A stretch of DNA of 64,000 nucleotides from Lysinibacillus sp. ZYM-1 (GTDB taxonomy: Bacteria > Bacillota > Bacilli > Bacillales_A > Planococcaceae): assembly GCF_001308875.1 (NCBI RefSeq), contig NZ_KQ465123.1, forward strand, positions 37,622 through 101,621, written 5' to 3'. Both the position numbers and the translations under genes were made by a program. Shown here in pieces: positions 36,309 through 44,871 of this stretch; the stretch's first letter is position 1, and every line of letters starts with the position of its first letter. A model generated the notes under the pieces. The model did not search any database, was not told where the DNA came from, and saw nothing but the letters and a program-made list of their open reading frames with translations.

Positions 36309-37571
36309 GTGGCTGAAATTAAAGTCCCTGAATTAGCAGAATCGATTACAGAAGGTAGTATCGCACAGTGGGTAAAAAAAGTGGGCGATCGCGTTGAAAA
36401 AGGTGAATTCATCGTTGAACTTGAAACAGATAAAGTAAACGCGGAGATCATTTCTGAAGAAGCAGGTGTATTAACACAAATTTTAGCTGAAGAAGGCGAT
36501 ACAGTACTAGTTGGTCAAGTTATCGCGATCGTAGAAGCAGGAGAAGGCGCAGCACCTGCACCAGCAGCGGCGGCACCAGATGAAGCAGCTCCAGCTCCAG
36601 CAGCACCACAAGCGGCACCTGCACCAGTTGCAGCAGCTCCTGTAGTAGAAGAAACTTCTGGTGAGCGTGTTATCGCATCTCCAGCGGCACGTCGACTTGC
36701 ACGTGAAAAAGGCATTGACCTTGCAGCAGTATCTCCAGTAGATCCACAAGGCCGTGTTCGTGTACAAGACGTAGCAGCTCATGGAACTGCACCAGCAGTA
36801 GCACCAGTAGCAGCACCTACACAAGTAGCAACAACAGGTGGCCCAGTTGTATTCACACCAGCAGCTAATTCTGACCGTGTAACAATTGAAAAAATGAGCC
36901 GTCGTCGTCAAACAATTGCAAAACGTTTATTAGAAGTTAAACAATCAACAGCAATGTTAACAACATTCAACGAAATTGACATGACAAACATCATGGCACT
37001 TCGTAAACGTAAACAAGAAGAGTTTGTGAAAGCAAACGACATCAAACTTGGTTTCATGTCATTCTTCACAAAAGCTGTTGTTGCAGCACTGAAAAAATAC
37101 CCATACGTAAACGCTCAAATCGTTGGCGATGAATTACATTTAAATAACTTCTTTGATATCGGTATTGCTGTATCAACTGAAGAAGGTTTAGTAGTACCAG
37201 TTGTACGCGATGCAAACAGCAAAAACTTCGCAGAAATCGAAAAAGATATCGCTAACTTAGCGAATAAAGCTCGTGAGAAAAAACTAGGCTTAAATGACAT
37301 GGCTGGTGGATCATTCACAATCACAAACGGTGGTGTATTCGGTTCATTAATGTCAACACCAATTATGAACGGTACGCAAGCTGGTATTTTAGGTATGCAC
37401 TCAATTGTTAACCGTCCAGTTGCAGTAAATGGTGAAGTTCAAATCCGTCCAATGATGTATGTAGCACTTTCTTACGATCACCGTATCATCGATGGAAAAG
37501 ATTCTGTAGGATTCTTAAAAACAGTTAAAGAATTAATCGAAAATCCTGAAGATTTATTATTAAATTCATAA
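36309..37571 (+). CDS. odhB: Dihydrolipoyllysine-residue succinyltransferase (E2 of 2-oxoglutarate dehydrogenase)
   Basis: A 420-residue E2. Order: lipoyl domain (1-78, lipoylated Lys in [11 protein letters not shown]), an Ala/Pro linker (about 80-115), peripheral-subunit-binding domain ([20 protein letters not shown]), a second Ala/Pro linker, and the catalytic domain (about 185-420) with the active-site [20 protein letters not shown] at 36296 is 8 bp before GTG 36309 and only 2 bp before ATG 36303, and family proteins start MAEIKVPEL, so 36309 is preferred. It is cotranscribed with odhA. Confidence 0.95.
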   Translation: MAEIKVPELAESITEGSIAQWVKKVGDRVEKGEFIVELETDKVNAEIISEEAGVLTQILAEEGDTVLVGQVIAIVEAGEGAAPAPAAAAPDEAAPAPAAPQAAPAPVAAAPVVEETSGERVIASPAARRLAREKGIDLAAVSPVDPQGRVRVQDVAAHGTAPAVAPVAAPTQVATTGGPVVFTPAANSDRVTIEKMSRRRQTIAKRLLEVKQSTAMLTTFNEIDMTNIMALRKRKQEEFVKANDIKLGFMSFFTKAVVAALKKYPYVNAQIVGDELHLNNFFDIGIAVSTEEGLVVPVVRDANSKNFAEIEKDIANLANKAREKKLGLNDMAGGSFTITNGGVFGSLMSTPIMNGTQAGILGMHSIVNRPVAVNGEVQIRPMMYVALSYDHRIIDGKDSVGFLKTVKELIENPEDLLLNS

Positions 37572-37578
37572 TTCCTTT

Positions 37579-37613
37579 AAACCCTGCGAACTTTGTTCCG
37601 CAGGGTTTTTTCT
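37579..37613 (+). terminator. Rho-independent terminator
   Basis: Stem AACCCTGCG/CGCAGGGTT, then TTTTTTC. End of the odhAB transcript. Confidence 0.92.
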
Positions 37614-37803
37614 TGGTCTCCAATATTATAAAAGTCATGAGAAATTTCAGGTTTCTGCATCTTTTTTCTTAGAGTAAATCCTTTTCGTGATAATAATTTG
37701 TTGCTTTTTTCAGATATATTGATAAAAGTGCATAGTTTTATAATGGTTAGAGAATGCATAGTACCCTAATATTGTAATTAGTCAGAAAAATGATAAAACT
37801 CTC

Positions 37804-37833
37804 TTGACGAACATACTAGTTTTATAGTAGTAT
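37804..37833 (+). promoter_or_regulatory. Putative promoter of the riboswitch-controlled operon
   Basis: TTGACG (37804-37809), an 18-bp spacer and TAGTAT (37828-37833). Transcription would begin about 37840, just before the riboswitch. Confidence 0.5.
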
Positions 37834-37857
37834 CTAAATATCAATTAAATAAACAAA

Positions 37858-38137
37858 CCTCACTAACAATTAACAGTGAGGTAGAGGCGCGGTATTTATT
37901 AGTTCATTGTTGAGTTCAAGCAAGCGAAGACGCAATGAAGAAGGAAATATCGCCGAAGTATAAAAGGAGCTCGTACTTTTATGCTGGGTCTGCAGTGAAT
38001 AAGTGCAGGACTGTCCTAGTTAATTCGTTTCCAGATTTACTAGGTTGTGCTATCTCGGAATATGGAAATTATAGTGAGGATTTGGGCAACTGTCATAAAA
38101 GGTAAGACCTAAGTTCAAATACTTAGGTCTTTTTTAG
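37858..38137 (+). ncRNA. Lysine riboswitch (L box) with terminator
   Basis: The aptamer spans about 37876-38060. It carries the conserved L-box pieces in order: GAGGTAGAGGCGCG, GAAGGAAATATCGCCGAAG, GCTGGGTCTGCA with GTGCAGGACTGTC, a CCTAGT/ACTAGG stem, and GTGCTATCTCGG, which closes P1 with GAGGTAG. A CCTCAC/GTGAGG hairpin at 37858-37881 competes with P1. A terminator at 38104-38136 (AAGACCTAAG/CTTAGGTCTT plus T-run) precedes the ABC operon. Established behaviour: lysine binding favours termination, so lysine represses the importer. Confidence 0.9.
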
Positions 38138-38177
38138 TACAGTTGTCTTATTTTTTTACAGAAAAGGGGAGTTTTTC

Positions 38178-39035
38178 ATGAAAAGAAAATGGTTGTTAGT
38201 AATGATCTCTATCATGACGGCAATAGTGTTAACAGCGTGTGGCACTAGCGACAAAAAAGAAGGCGGTTCAGGTGATGCTGGCGCAGATAAGGAAGAAGGC
38301 GGCGGTGAATTCCGAATTGGAATGGAGGCTGGCTATCCACCATTCAACTGGACACAGCAAAATGATGCAAATGGCGCAGTGAAAATTGCCGATAATGCAG
38401 AGTATGCAGGTGGTTACGATGTACAGATGGCGAAGAAAATCGCGGAAGGCTTAGGCAAGGAGTTAGTCATTGTCAAAATGGAATGGGACGGATTAGTACC
38501 AGCCCTACAATCCAATAAAATTGATGCCATTATCGCAGGTATGTCTCCAACAGAAGAACGTAAGAAAACAATTGATTTTACAGAAAACTACTATACTTCA
38601 GATTTTGTAATGGTTATTAAAAAAGGTAACAAATATGAAGGAGCCAAATCGATTCAAGATTTCTCTGGTGCTAAAATTACATCACAATTAAATACATCCA
38701 ACTATAATGTGATTGATCAAATTAAAGGTGTAGAAAAACAAACAGCAATGGAAAGCTTCCCAGCTATGCGTGTAGCTTTAGAAGCAGGCAAAATTGATGG
38801 TTATGTAGCAGAGCGTCCTGAAGGTATTTCCGCTGCTGCTGCCAACGATAAGTTCACATATGTAGCATTTGAAGAGGGCTTTGATACGGATCTTTCAAAT
38901 ACTTCGATTGCTGTAGGCTTACGTAAAAACGATGCTAATCTTGAAAAAATCAATGAAATCCTAAAAGGCATTTCTGAAGATGATCGTCAAACAATTATGG
39001 AAGAAGCAATTTCTCAGCAACCAGCAGCACAATAA
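38178..39035 (+). CDS. Substrate-binding lipoprotein of an amino-acid ABC importer (probably lysine)
   Basis: A 285-residue lipoprotein: signal peptide with lipobox LTAC (MKRKWLLVMISIMTAIVLTAC), a Gly/Asp-rich spacer (GGSGDAGADKEEGG), then an SBP_bac_3 domain with FRIGMEAGYPPFNW, YAGGYDVQMAKKIAEGLGKE, DAIIAGMSPTEERKKTIDF. The family binds polar amino acids outside the membrane. The lysine riboswitch upstream makes lysine the likely ligand (inference). RBS AAGGGGAG. First gene of the operon. Confidence 0.92.
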   Translation: MKRKWLLVMISIMTAIVLTACGTSDKKEGGSGDAGADKEEGGGEFRIGMEAGYPPFNWTQQNDANGAVKIADNAEYAGGYDVQMAKKIAEGLGKELVIVKMEWDGLVPALQSNKIDAIIAGMSPTEERKKTIDFTENYYTSDFVMVIKKGNKYEGAKSIQDFSGAKITSQLNTSNYNVIDQIKGVEKQTAMESFPAMRVALEAGKIDGYVAERPEGISAAAANDKFTYVAFEEGFDTDLSNTSIAVGLRKNDANLEKINEILKGISEDDRQTIMEEAISQQPAAQ

Positions 39036-39039
39036 CAAG

Positions 39040-39135
39040 ATGGCACGGACTAGTTGCTGGTCCGTGCACTATCATTTCATCATTATCAAAATGAGAACCT
39101 CTCGACATAATGATAATGTCCTAGCGAAATAAATC
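39040..39135 (+). other. Hairpins in the operon between binding protein and permease genes
   Basis: GCACGGAC/GTCCGTGC (about 39042-39067) and CATTATC/GATAATG (about 39079-39117). No T-run follows the first. Such stems commonly protect the upstream mRNA, giving more binding protein than permease. Inference only. Confidence 0.4.
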
Positions 39136-39205
39136 ATAGAATAGTAGAAAGAGCTAGGACACGAAAGGAAAAAGCAAGCAACATGACATTGTTAGGAGGA
39201 ACATC

Positions 39206-39931
39206 ATGAGTCTTGAATGGATACTTTCAATTATTGAAAACAACTGGCAAATGTTTTTACGAGGTGCGTATTATACGTTACTGATTTCGATCATAAGTAC
39301 AATTATTGGTGCATTTATCGGATTTTTCATCGGAATTATGCATACGATTCCAGTTCGTAAAAAAGGTGTGAAATTTTATAGCTTAAAGCTCATTAATTTT
39401 ATACTCACATGCTATGTTGAATTTTTCCGTGGTACACCAATGATTGTACAGGCTATGGTTGTCTATTACGGATTAGATATTGCATTTGGCATTGACATGC
39501 ACTTTATCACAGCGGGTATTTTAGTCGTTTCACTTAATACGGGTGCTTATATGACAGAAATTGTTCGTGGTGGTATTGTATCAATCGATAATGGGCAATA
39601 CGAGGCGGCATCAGCCATCGGTATGAATCACTTCCAGATCATGCTTCATGTGGTTTTACCACAAGTCGCGCGTAACGTATTACCTGCAACAGGTAACCAA
39701 TTAATTATGAATATTAAAGATACAGCCGTTTTAAATGTTATTGGTGTAACGGAATTATTCTTCCAAACAAAATCGATTTCCGGTAACAACTTCCGTTATT
39801 TTGAATCATTCTTTGTAGCATGTGTTCTTTATTTCATTATGACATTTACTGCATCGCGTATCCTTCTATATGTTGAAAGACGTTTAGATGGACCAGATGC
39901 CTATCAAAAAGAACAAAAAGAAGTAGTATAG
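39206..39931 (+). CDS. Amino-acid ABC transporter permease (HisM/GlnP type)
   Basis: A 241-residue membrane permease with about five helices. It has the family sequence RGAYYTLLISIISTIIGAFI and the EAA loop that docks the ATPase (GQYEAASAIGMNHFQIMLHVVLPQ). A single permease of this type usually forms a homodimer. RBS GGAGG before ATG 39206. It ends 12 bp before the ATPase gene. Probably transports lysine together with the neighbours. Confidence 0.92.
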   Translation: MSLEWILSIIENNWQMFLRGAYYTLLISIISTIIGAFIGFFIGIMHTIPVRKKGVKFYSLKLINFILTCYVEFFRGTPMIVQAMVVYYGLDIAFGIDMHFITAGILVVSLNTGAYMTEIVRGGIVSIDNGQYEAASAIGMNHFQIMLHVVLPQVARNVLPATGNQLIMNIKDTAVLNVIGVTELFFQTKSISGNNFRYFESFFVACVLYFIMTFTASRILLYVERRLDGPDAYQKEQKEVV

Positions 39932-39943
39932 GGGGACGCACAA

Positions 39944-40675
39944 ATGGCAGTGATTAAAATTGAGCATTTAAGTAAATCATTTGGACGTAACCAAGTGTTA
40001 AAAGATGTTAATTTTCAGGTGGAAAAAGGGGAAGTCGTTTGTTTAATTGGTTCCTCTGGTTCAGGCAAATCCACTTTACTTCGTTGCATTAATTTATTAG
40101 AAACGCCAAGTGGTGGGCAAATTATTTATCAAGGGGAAGACATCTTAGATGAAAAGCACAATATCCAAGAATATCGTACACATTTAGGAATGGTATTCCA
40201 ACAGTTCAATTTATTTAATAACCACAATGTCTTAAATAATTGTACAGTGGGTCAAATAAAAGTTTTAAAGCGCTCGAAGAAGGAAGCAGAAGAAACGGCA
40301 CTTAAATATTTAAAAATCGTAGGCATGGATCAATACGTGAACGCAAAGCCTCGACAACTTTCAGGGGGACAAAAACAACGCGTAGCCATCGCGCGAGCAT
40401 TATCGATGAATCCAGAAGTGATGCTCTTTGATGAACCTACATCAGCACTAGACCCTGAAATGGTGGGTGAGGTATTGAAAGTCATGCGTCAATTAGCCGA
40501 TGCAGGTAATACGATGTTGATTGTGACCCATGAGATGGAATTTGCCAAAGAAGTGGCAGATCGCGTGGTCTTTATGGATAAAGGCGTGATTGTCGAAGAA
40601 GGCCCACCATCTCAAGTATTAGTAAACCCTCAACATGATCGGACGAAAGAGTTTTTAAAACGAACATTAAAGTAA
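39944..40675 (+). CDS. Amino-acid ABC transporter ATP-binding protein
   Basis: A 243-residue ATPase with Walker [21 protein letters not shown]-loop MVFQQFNLF, signature [15 protein letters not shown], Walker [17 protein letters not shown] and switch His in IVTHEMEFA. This is the polar amino acid (GlnQ/HisP) subfamily. Third and last gene of the riboswitch-controlled operon, followed by a terminator. Confidence 0.95.
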   Translation: MAVIKIEHLSKSFGRNQVLKDVNFQVEKGEVVCLIGSSGSGKSTLLRCINLLETPSGGQIIYQGEDILDEKHNIQEYRTHLGMVFQQFNLFNNHNVLNNCTVGQIKVLKRSKKEAEETALKYLKIVGMDQYVNAKPRQLSGGQKQRVAIARALSMNPEVMLFDEPTSALDPEMVGEVLKVMRQLADAGNTMLIVTHEMEFAKEVADRVVFMDKGVIVEEGPPSQVLVNPQHDRTKEFLKRTLK

Positions 40676-40693
40676 GTGGCAATAAATATAAAA

Positions 40694-40727
40694 AAGTGAG
40701 TCCTTCTGTTTGGACTCACTTACTTTC
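40694..40727. terminator. Bidirectional terminator
   Basis: Stem AAGTGAGTCC/GGACTCACTT. The 3' arm contains the stop codon of the minus-strand micro-gene at 40720. Confidence 0.8.
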
Positions 40728-40815
40728 TAGAATTCCACTCTGCATAAAGTACAAAGCAGATTACAAATGCTACAGCAATAATAAAAAACCATTGCGGTAC
40801 ACCACCAAAGCTCAT
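40720..40815 (-). CDS. Small single-helix membrane protein, 31 residues
   Basis: MSFGGVPQWFFIIAV and a hydrophobic stretch to CFVLYAEW, ending NSRK: one membrane helix with a short basic tail. GAGGTG lies 7 bp before the second of two consecutive ATG codons (40815), which I take as the start. The strong RBS, clear membrane helix and shared terminator favour a real gene. No family recognised. Confidence 0.6.
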   Translation of the reverse strand: MSFGGVPQWFFIIAVAFVICFVLYAEWNSRK

Positions 40816-40948
40816 CATAACACCTCAAATGTAAATTTTTTTGGATAGAATAGGTATTGTATTTCTTTTTTCTCCACAAATGCCTAAAAATATTATAAAA
40901 TAAGCATTAGACATTAGCTTTATGCTAGTAAAGAGAGGTAGAGAAAAT

Positions 40949-41146
40949 ATGTTACATTTAAAATGGAAAGATGCGCCAACATTACGAACAGTGACCTGCA
41001 AACATACAAATGCATCAAAATACTTAGTTTCAAACGTTTTAACAGTTGGAAAAGAATATGAAGTGAAAAATGAAACAGAAGAGTTCATTTTTATCATCGA
41101 TAACACAGGTAATGTCGGCGGTTATTATAAAGAATATTTTGCATAA
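40949..41146 (+). CDS. Conserved protein, DUF6501 family
   Basis: A 65-residue soluble protein: MLHLKWKDAPTLRTVTCKHT, then VSNVLTVGKEYEVKNETEEF and IIDNTGNVGGYYKEYF. It fits a small conserved Bacillales family I know as DUF6501, with no function known. The start is ATG 40949 after AGAGGTAG; the frame upstream to 40922 lacks an RBS. Followed by a terminator. Confidence 0.8.
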   Translation: MLHLKWKDAPTLRTVTCKHTNASKYLVSNVLTVGKEYEVKNETEEFIFIIDNTGNVGGYYKEYFA

Positions 41147-41155
41147 AAGAAGACA

Positions 41156-41193
41156 GGGTGGTTCAGAAAGCTTTCTGAGCCACCCATTTTTTT
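41156..41193. terminator. Bidirectional terminator
   Basis: Stem GGGTGGTTCAGAAAG/CTTTCTGAGCCACCC (one mismatch), no loop spare, then seven T. It lies between DUF6501 and yaaN. Confidence 0.9.
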
Positions 41194-41195
41194 CG

Positions 41196-42263
41196 TTAAT
41201 CCCTCAGATAGCCTCTCATATCTGTCTTATCTTGCAACTGTTGTTTTTCCTGTTCAGTCGCCGTATGTAGGGCGAAGACATCTTTAATGGCTGTTTGTAA
41301 CTCATGTTGTGTTTCCTTAAATTTTGACACTTGCTGTTCAAATGAAGGACTTGAAAAACGATCATGTGTCTGTGATAATCGTTCCTCTAACTGTGCATAA
41401 TGATGGTCCATATGCATGGAAAGCATCATCGCCAGTTGATTTTTCCATAAAGGAATCAGTGTCACAATGGAAAACTCTATTTTTTCAGCTAATGTTTGAT
41501 TCGCTTGTTGTATCATGCGAATTTGGGGTGCCGTTTGCAGGGCTACTTGCTGAGATACTTGTAAATCATAAATGCGTTGATCTAGCCTTTCAATTTGTGC
41601 GGCGAAATCATTTAGCTGTTGTATAGCAAGTGGCTGCTTGTTTGCTTGGACACTTGTTATTTTTGTAGGAAGCTCAACCTCAATTGCTTGCTGTTTTTTC
41701 ATTTGACCAGCTGCAATCGCAGTAGCTAATTCCTCAAAAAATCCCCGATTATGTGTATATAGTGCTTCTAAATTTTCTACATCCCTAATGAGTTGGAGCT
41801 GGGCACGTTCCAATTGAACGCCAATACGTTCCACATTAATACTAATACGCTCAAATTCTGTTAGCGTCTGTTTCACAGTAGGCTCTGTTTTACCAAAGAT
41901 TTTTTTGAAAAAAGTTTGCTTTTTCGGCTCTAAAGCTGTCGGGTCTACTCGATCCAAGGTGTGCATTAAAGAATCTAGCATTTGGCCGATTTTTGTCACG
42001 TCTTTTTGCTTCACCTGAGCCAGCATCCGATCTGCAAACTGCGACAAGGAACGCTGTGAATCTTGACCTAGAGACAGCAATGATTCAAAATCAGTCAAAT
42101 CAATTTGACTGGCATATAATAAGGCACGACTTTGCGCAAGAGGCGATAGCGTTTCATACGTCGCCATCGCCTCGTTTTGTGGGGTTGTTTCCAAATATGA
42201 ATGTACTAATGGTGAAAGACCAGGAATGGTATTTAATTGGAACGCATGTTCATCTGCCGTCAT
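41196..42263 (-). CDS. yaaN: TelA/YaaN family protein (toxic anion resistance)
   Basis: A 355-residue, mostly helical protein: IGQMLDSLMHTLDRVDPT and FFKKIFGKTEPTVKQTLTEF in the N-terminal part, then long coiled-coil segments. TelA/KlaA proteins are linked to tellurite resistance and envelope stress, but the mechanism is unsettled. It overlaps xpaC by 4 bp (ATGA), the same order as the xpaC-yaaN pair of Bacillus subtilis. Confidence 0.88.
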   Translation of the reverse strand: MTADEHAFQLNTIPGLSPLVHSYLETTPQNEAMATYETLSPLAQSRALLYASQIDLTDFESLLSLGQDSQRSLSQFADRMLAQVKQKDVTKIGQMLDSLMHTLDRVDPTALEPKKQTFFKKIFGKTEPTVKQTLTEFERISINVERIGVQLERAQLQLIRDVENLEALYTHNRGFFEELATAIAAGQMKKQQAIEVELPTKITSVQANKQPLAIQQLNDFAAQIERLDQRIYDLQVSQQVALQTAPQIRMIQQANQTLAEKIEFSIVTLIPLWKNQLAMMLSMHMDHHYAQLEERLSQTHDRFSSPSFEQQVSKFKETQHELQTAIKDVFALHTATEQEKQQLQDKTDMRGYLRD

Positions 42264-42910
42264 TTATCATCGCCTCGCCAGTCCAATTGTTCTCTACGTC
42301 TAAGATTGGATCGATTTGCGAATTCAATCTCCATTTGTAGGTGGTCAATATCATTAGCAAGCGCATCCTTTAAATCAATTTGAATCGTATCATTTAAGTC
42401 CGTCAGGGTTTCACGCGTTTTTGATAACGTCAATTGAATTTCTTTATCCTTCACAGGTTGCTTTGAAAGCATTGTATATTTATCCGTTAATTCAACTGCA
42501 GAAGGTAAATGCGCATAGAAAAAGGGTTCAACATTATAAAACTTACGTGGATCTGTCTTCACAATTTTGACGATATTTTTTGAAATACGCGTCATTTCAA
42601 GTAGTTGTTTAAAAGCCGATACAGAACGTACACGTAAATAGTTTTGACTTAATGTTTGAATGTACTTATTAGCGGTTGATAATTGTGTTTCAATGTGTTT
42701 GAATTCTTCTTTTGTGATACCTGCTATTTGCATGACTTTCTTTTTTTGTCTATGTTTCAGCAACGTTGTACTCGTCGCATACGAACCAGCAAACAGTAAA
42801 CCACCAAGGAAGAATCCAGGATTTGCTGCAATTGCTGTGATAGAAACAGTAGTTAGCGAAATAATGAAGCTAGCAGTATGTCTAGAAAAAAACTGTCCGA
42901 CACTAAGCAT
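42260..42910 (-). CDS. xpaC: XpaC family protein (5-bromo-4-chloroindolyl phosphate hydrolysis)
   Basis: A 216-residue protein with a basic start (MLSVGQFFSRHTASFIIS), two membrane helices (about 10-50) and a helical cytoplasmic domain with KEEFKHIETQLSTANKYIQT. The start at 42910 follows AAGGAGGAAG; a longer frame to 42967 includes this RBS and is rejected. XpaC is named for phosphatase-indicator hydrolysis; its role beside TelA-type proteins is unclear. First gene of the pair. Confidence 0.85.
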   Translation of the reverse strand: MLSVGQFFSRHTASFIISLTTVSITAIAANPGFFLGGLLFAGSYATSTTLLKHRQKKKVMQIAGITKEEFKHIETQLSTANKYIQTLSQNYLRVRSVSAFKQLLEMTRISKNIVKIVKTDPRKFYNVEPFFYAHLPSAVELTDKYTMLSKQPVKDKEIQLTLSKTRETLTDLNDTIQIDLKDALANDIDHLQMEIEFANRSNLRRREQLDWRGDDK

Positions 42911-43740
42911 TGTTTCTTCCTCCTTGCTTTTCAATATGTCTATCTTCTTATACGAATTAATCGACATAAAGTTTCAGTGAAAAATGAAACCTTACATAAA
43001 TTTTACTGCGAATCGTTAATTTTCTCAATGATATTACCTAGAATAAGTAGGAATAAGTTGTACAAAGGCAAAGTCCTCTTCTTTCTGGGGAAAATTGTGA
43101 ACATTATATGATATAGGTTCGGTCTTCAGATTGATACTTTTAGTGCTTTTTACTAGTTTAAATAGAAAAACTTATATTTATGGTTATGGGTGATTAGGTA
43201 TCCTCAATGTCATTTTCGGCAGATGCTGTATGGTATCGTAAAAGTGGGGGAACGTAGAAATTCTTGGAGTGGTATTTGCCGATAAGAATTAGTTATCTTT
43301 CCTGGAACTTTCAACATCTAGTGGCCCAGGTACTCATAAATTAATACTACTCAAAATACAAACAATTGATCTGTAATAATGCAAATAAATTTTCCTATCG
43401 AGAGGTGTGGATCCCTGACGTAAAGAAGGTGTTCTGACAATATCAAGAGCCGTATTTGTACGAGCGTATAACAAGACTGTATTGCTTTCTAGTATAATTC
43501 AGCATTAAAGAAGAAACAGCAAATAGAGAGTGTCCAGTGCCTTTCTATAACTGGCTCATTGAGCGTGATAGTCATATGGAAAAAAAGTAGTAGACCCATA
43601 TAGAATTGGCTGGATAGGTAAATGGAAATAGTTATCCAAATGAATTCACTTTGAGGTATTATTAAACTACCTAAGCAGGGTAGTTGAAGTTCGATTTTTA
43701 CAAAAAAAACGGATTCTATAATTAATTATTGGAGGAAAAA
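42911..43740. other. Gene-free stretch with possible decayed coding sequence
   Basis: About 830 bp without an intact gene. Short protein-like stretches occur in the plus strand: SFSADAVWYRKSGGT near 43209, VWIPDVKKVF near 43407, and ECPVPFYNWLIERDSH near 43531. All are broken by stops within 30 codons. This looks like an old remnant; I could not name the original gene. The xpaC promoter should lie at about 42920-43010. Confidence 0.3.
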
Positions 43741-44241
43741 ATGATTAGAGATAAAATTGATAAAATCTTAGACTGTTTACCAGAGGAAGAATTAGAAAAT
43801 GTTTATTGGTCCATCGTTTTTATCCAAGAAGATTATCTATATAAACAAAACTTACGTGAAAAAGGTGTAGTCATAGAAGTAGTAAATGAAGCAGAGAAAA
43901 TTATTGATTTATGGGATAAGACATTCGCACAAAACATTAGTGAAGGGTTAAAAGAAGAAATATATTATGAACAGTTTAAATGGCATATTTTCAGTTATGA
44001 GAAACAAAAATGCTTGGAAAGGGAAGTTGCCAGAAAAGCATTTGATACATTATCTAATGAAGAATTTTATGTAATGTATCAAGGTTCACCAATTCTATTT
44101 CTTTATACAAATGCTAATAAAGTGATATCAAGGGATTTTGATACTCAACAAGATATCTATGTATTTGATAAAAACTTTACTTGGACATATGTTCATACAC
44201 ATGAATCAATGTGTGGTCCATATTTTTATAAGATAAATTGA
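43741..44241 (+). CDS. DUF4275 family protein
   Basis: A 166-residue soluble protein. The N-terminal 40 residues (MIRDKIDKILDCLPEEELEN) form an amphipathic helix pair. The rest carries the DUF4275 signature: WDKTFAQNISEGLKEEIY, WHIFSYEKQKCLEREVARKAF, YVFDKNFTWTYVHTHES and CGPYFY. Function unknown. TTGGAGG is 5 bp before ATG 43741; the TTG at 43729 is part of it. The region 44242-44546 downstream contains only a short remnant-like frame (INRIHSVIKSAEKLDKPW near 44463). Confidence 0.75.
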   Translation: MIRDKIDKILDCLPEEELENVYWSIVFIQEDYLYKQNLREKGVVIEVVNEAEKIIDLWDKTFAQNISEGLKEEIYYEQFKWHIFSYEKQKCLEREVARKAFDTLSNEEFYVMYQGSPILFLYTNANKVISRDFDTQQDIYVFDKNFTWTYVHTHESMCGPYFYKIN

Positions 44242-44546
44242 AAGGATGATTCACAGTGGTGGGGACAAATTTTGGAGTTACTAATGACTAACGAAGGCTT
44301 TAATTAAATAAACTAGAAATACGAACATGGGGGTTCTTCTTTTGTATTCAATTAGATTTAAAAATTCGTTACAGGTGTTTTTTGTATGGAAGTCAAAATA
44401 AATAGGACTGAGCAATTATCCTCAATCCTATTTAAACGTGACCCTGCAACGGCATTTTAGATAAACCGTATTCATTCTGTAATTAAAAGTGCCGAAAAGC
44501 TTGATAAACCTTGGCATTACAGCACTACATAAAGAGAGGAGCCAGA

Positions 44547-44828
44547 CTAAACAATGTCTGACTCCATTCGTACGTATCCTTTTAAATCATCATACAATTC
44601 TAGCGAAAACGAATTGGAATCGGCTTGAGGGCTGACGCCTTTTTGGACAAAAAGAAGGAATTCATTAAGCGCTTTTTCGGCTCCTTCTACTTCCACCTCA
44701 ATTTGCTCGGCCGCATTCAATCGGCAGTAACCTTTTAGCCCTAATTCAATGGCCTTTTGTTTAATAAAGAATCGGTAGCCTGTCCCGTAGACATCACCAA
44801 AAAATTTAATACTTGCTCGTTTGTTCAA
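44547..44828 (-). CDS. Acylphosphatase-like protein with altered active site
   Basis: A 93-residue protein with the acylphosphatase fold pattern (IKFFGDVYGTGYRFF, where the phosphate-binding Arg is kept). The family then has a G-W-V-R-N motif whose Asn is catalytic; here it reads GYCRLNAAEQIEVEVEG, with Leu in the Asn column and Asn one place later. It may be weak or inactive. The start is TTG 44828, 6 bp after AGGAGG; an ATG at 44846 lies before the RBS. Confidence 0.75.
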   Translation of the reverse strand: MNKRASIKFFGDVYGTGYRFFIKQKAIELGLKGYCRLNAAEQIEVEVEGAEKALNEFLLFVQKGVSPQADSNSFSLELYDDLKGYVRMESDIV

Positions 44829-44871
44829 AGAAATACCTCCTACCATTAGAGAGAGGAAAATGCCTCTCCAT

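Noticed and set aside
36507..36911. Cys/Trp/Tyr-rich frame opposite odhB
   Set aside because: It is a shadow of the Ala/Pro linker codons of odhB; the composition is unrealistic for a protein.
37858..38137. T-box leader before the ABC importer
   Set aside because: No T-box sequence; the conserved pieces match the lysine riboswitch instead.
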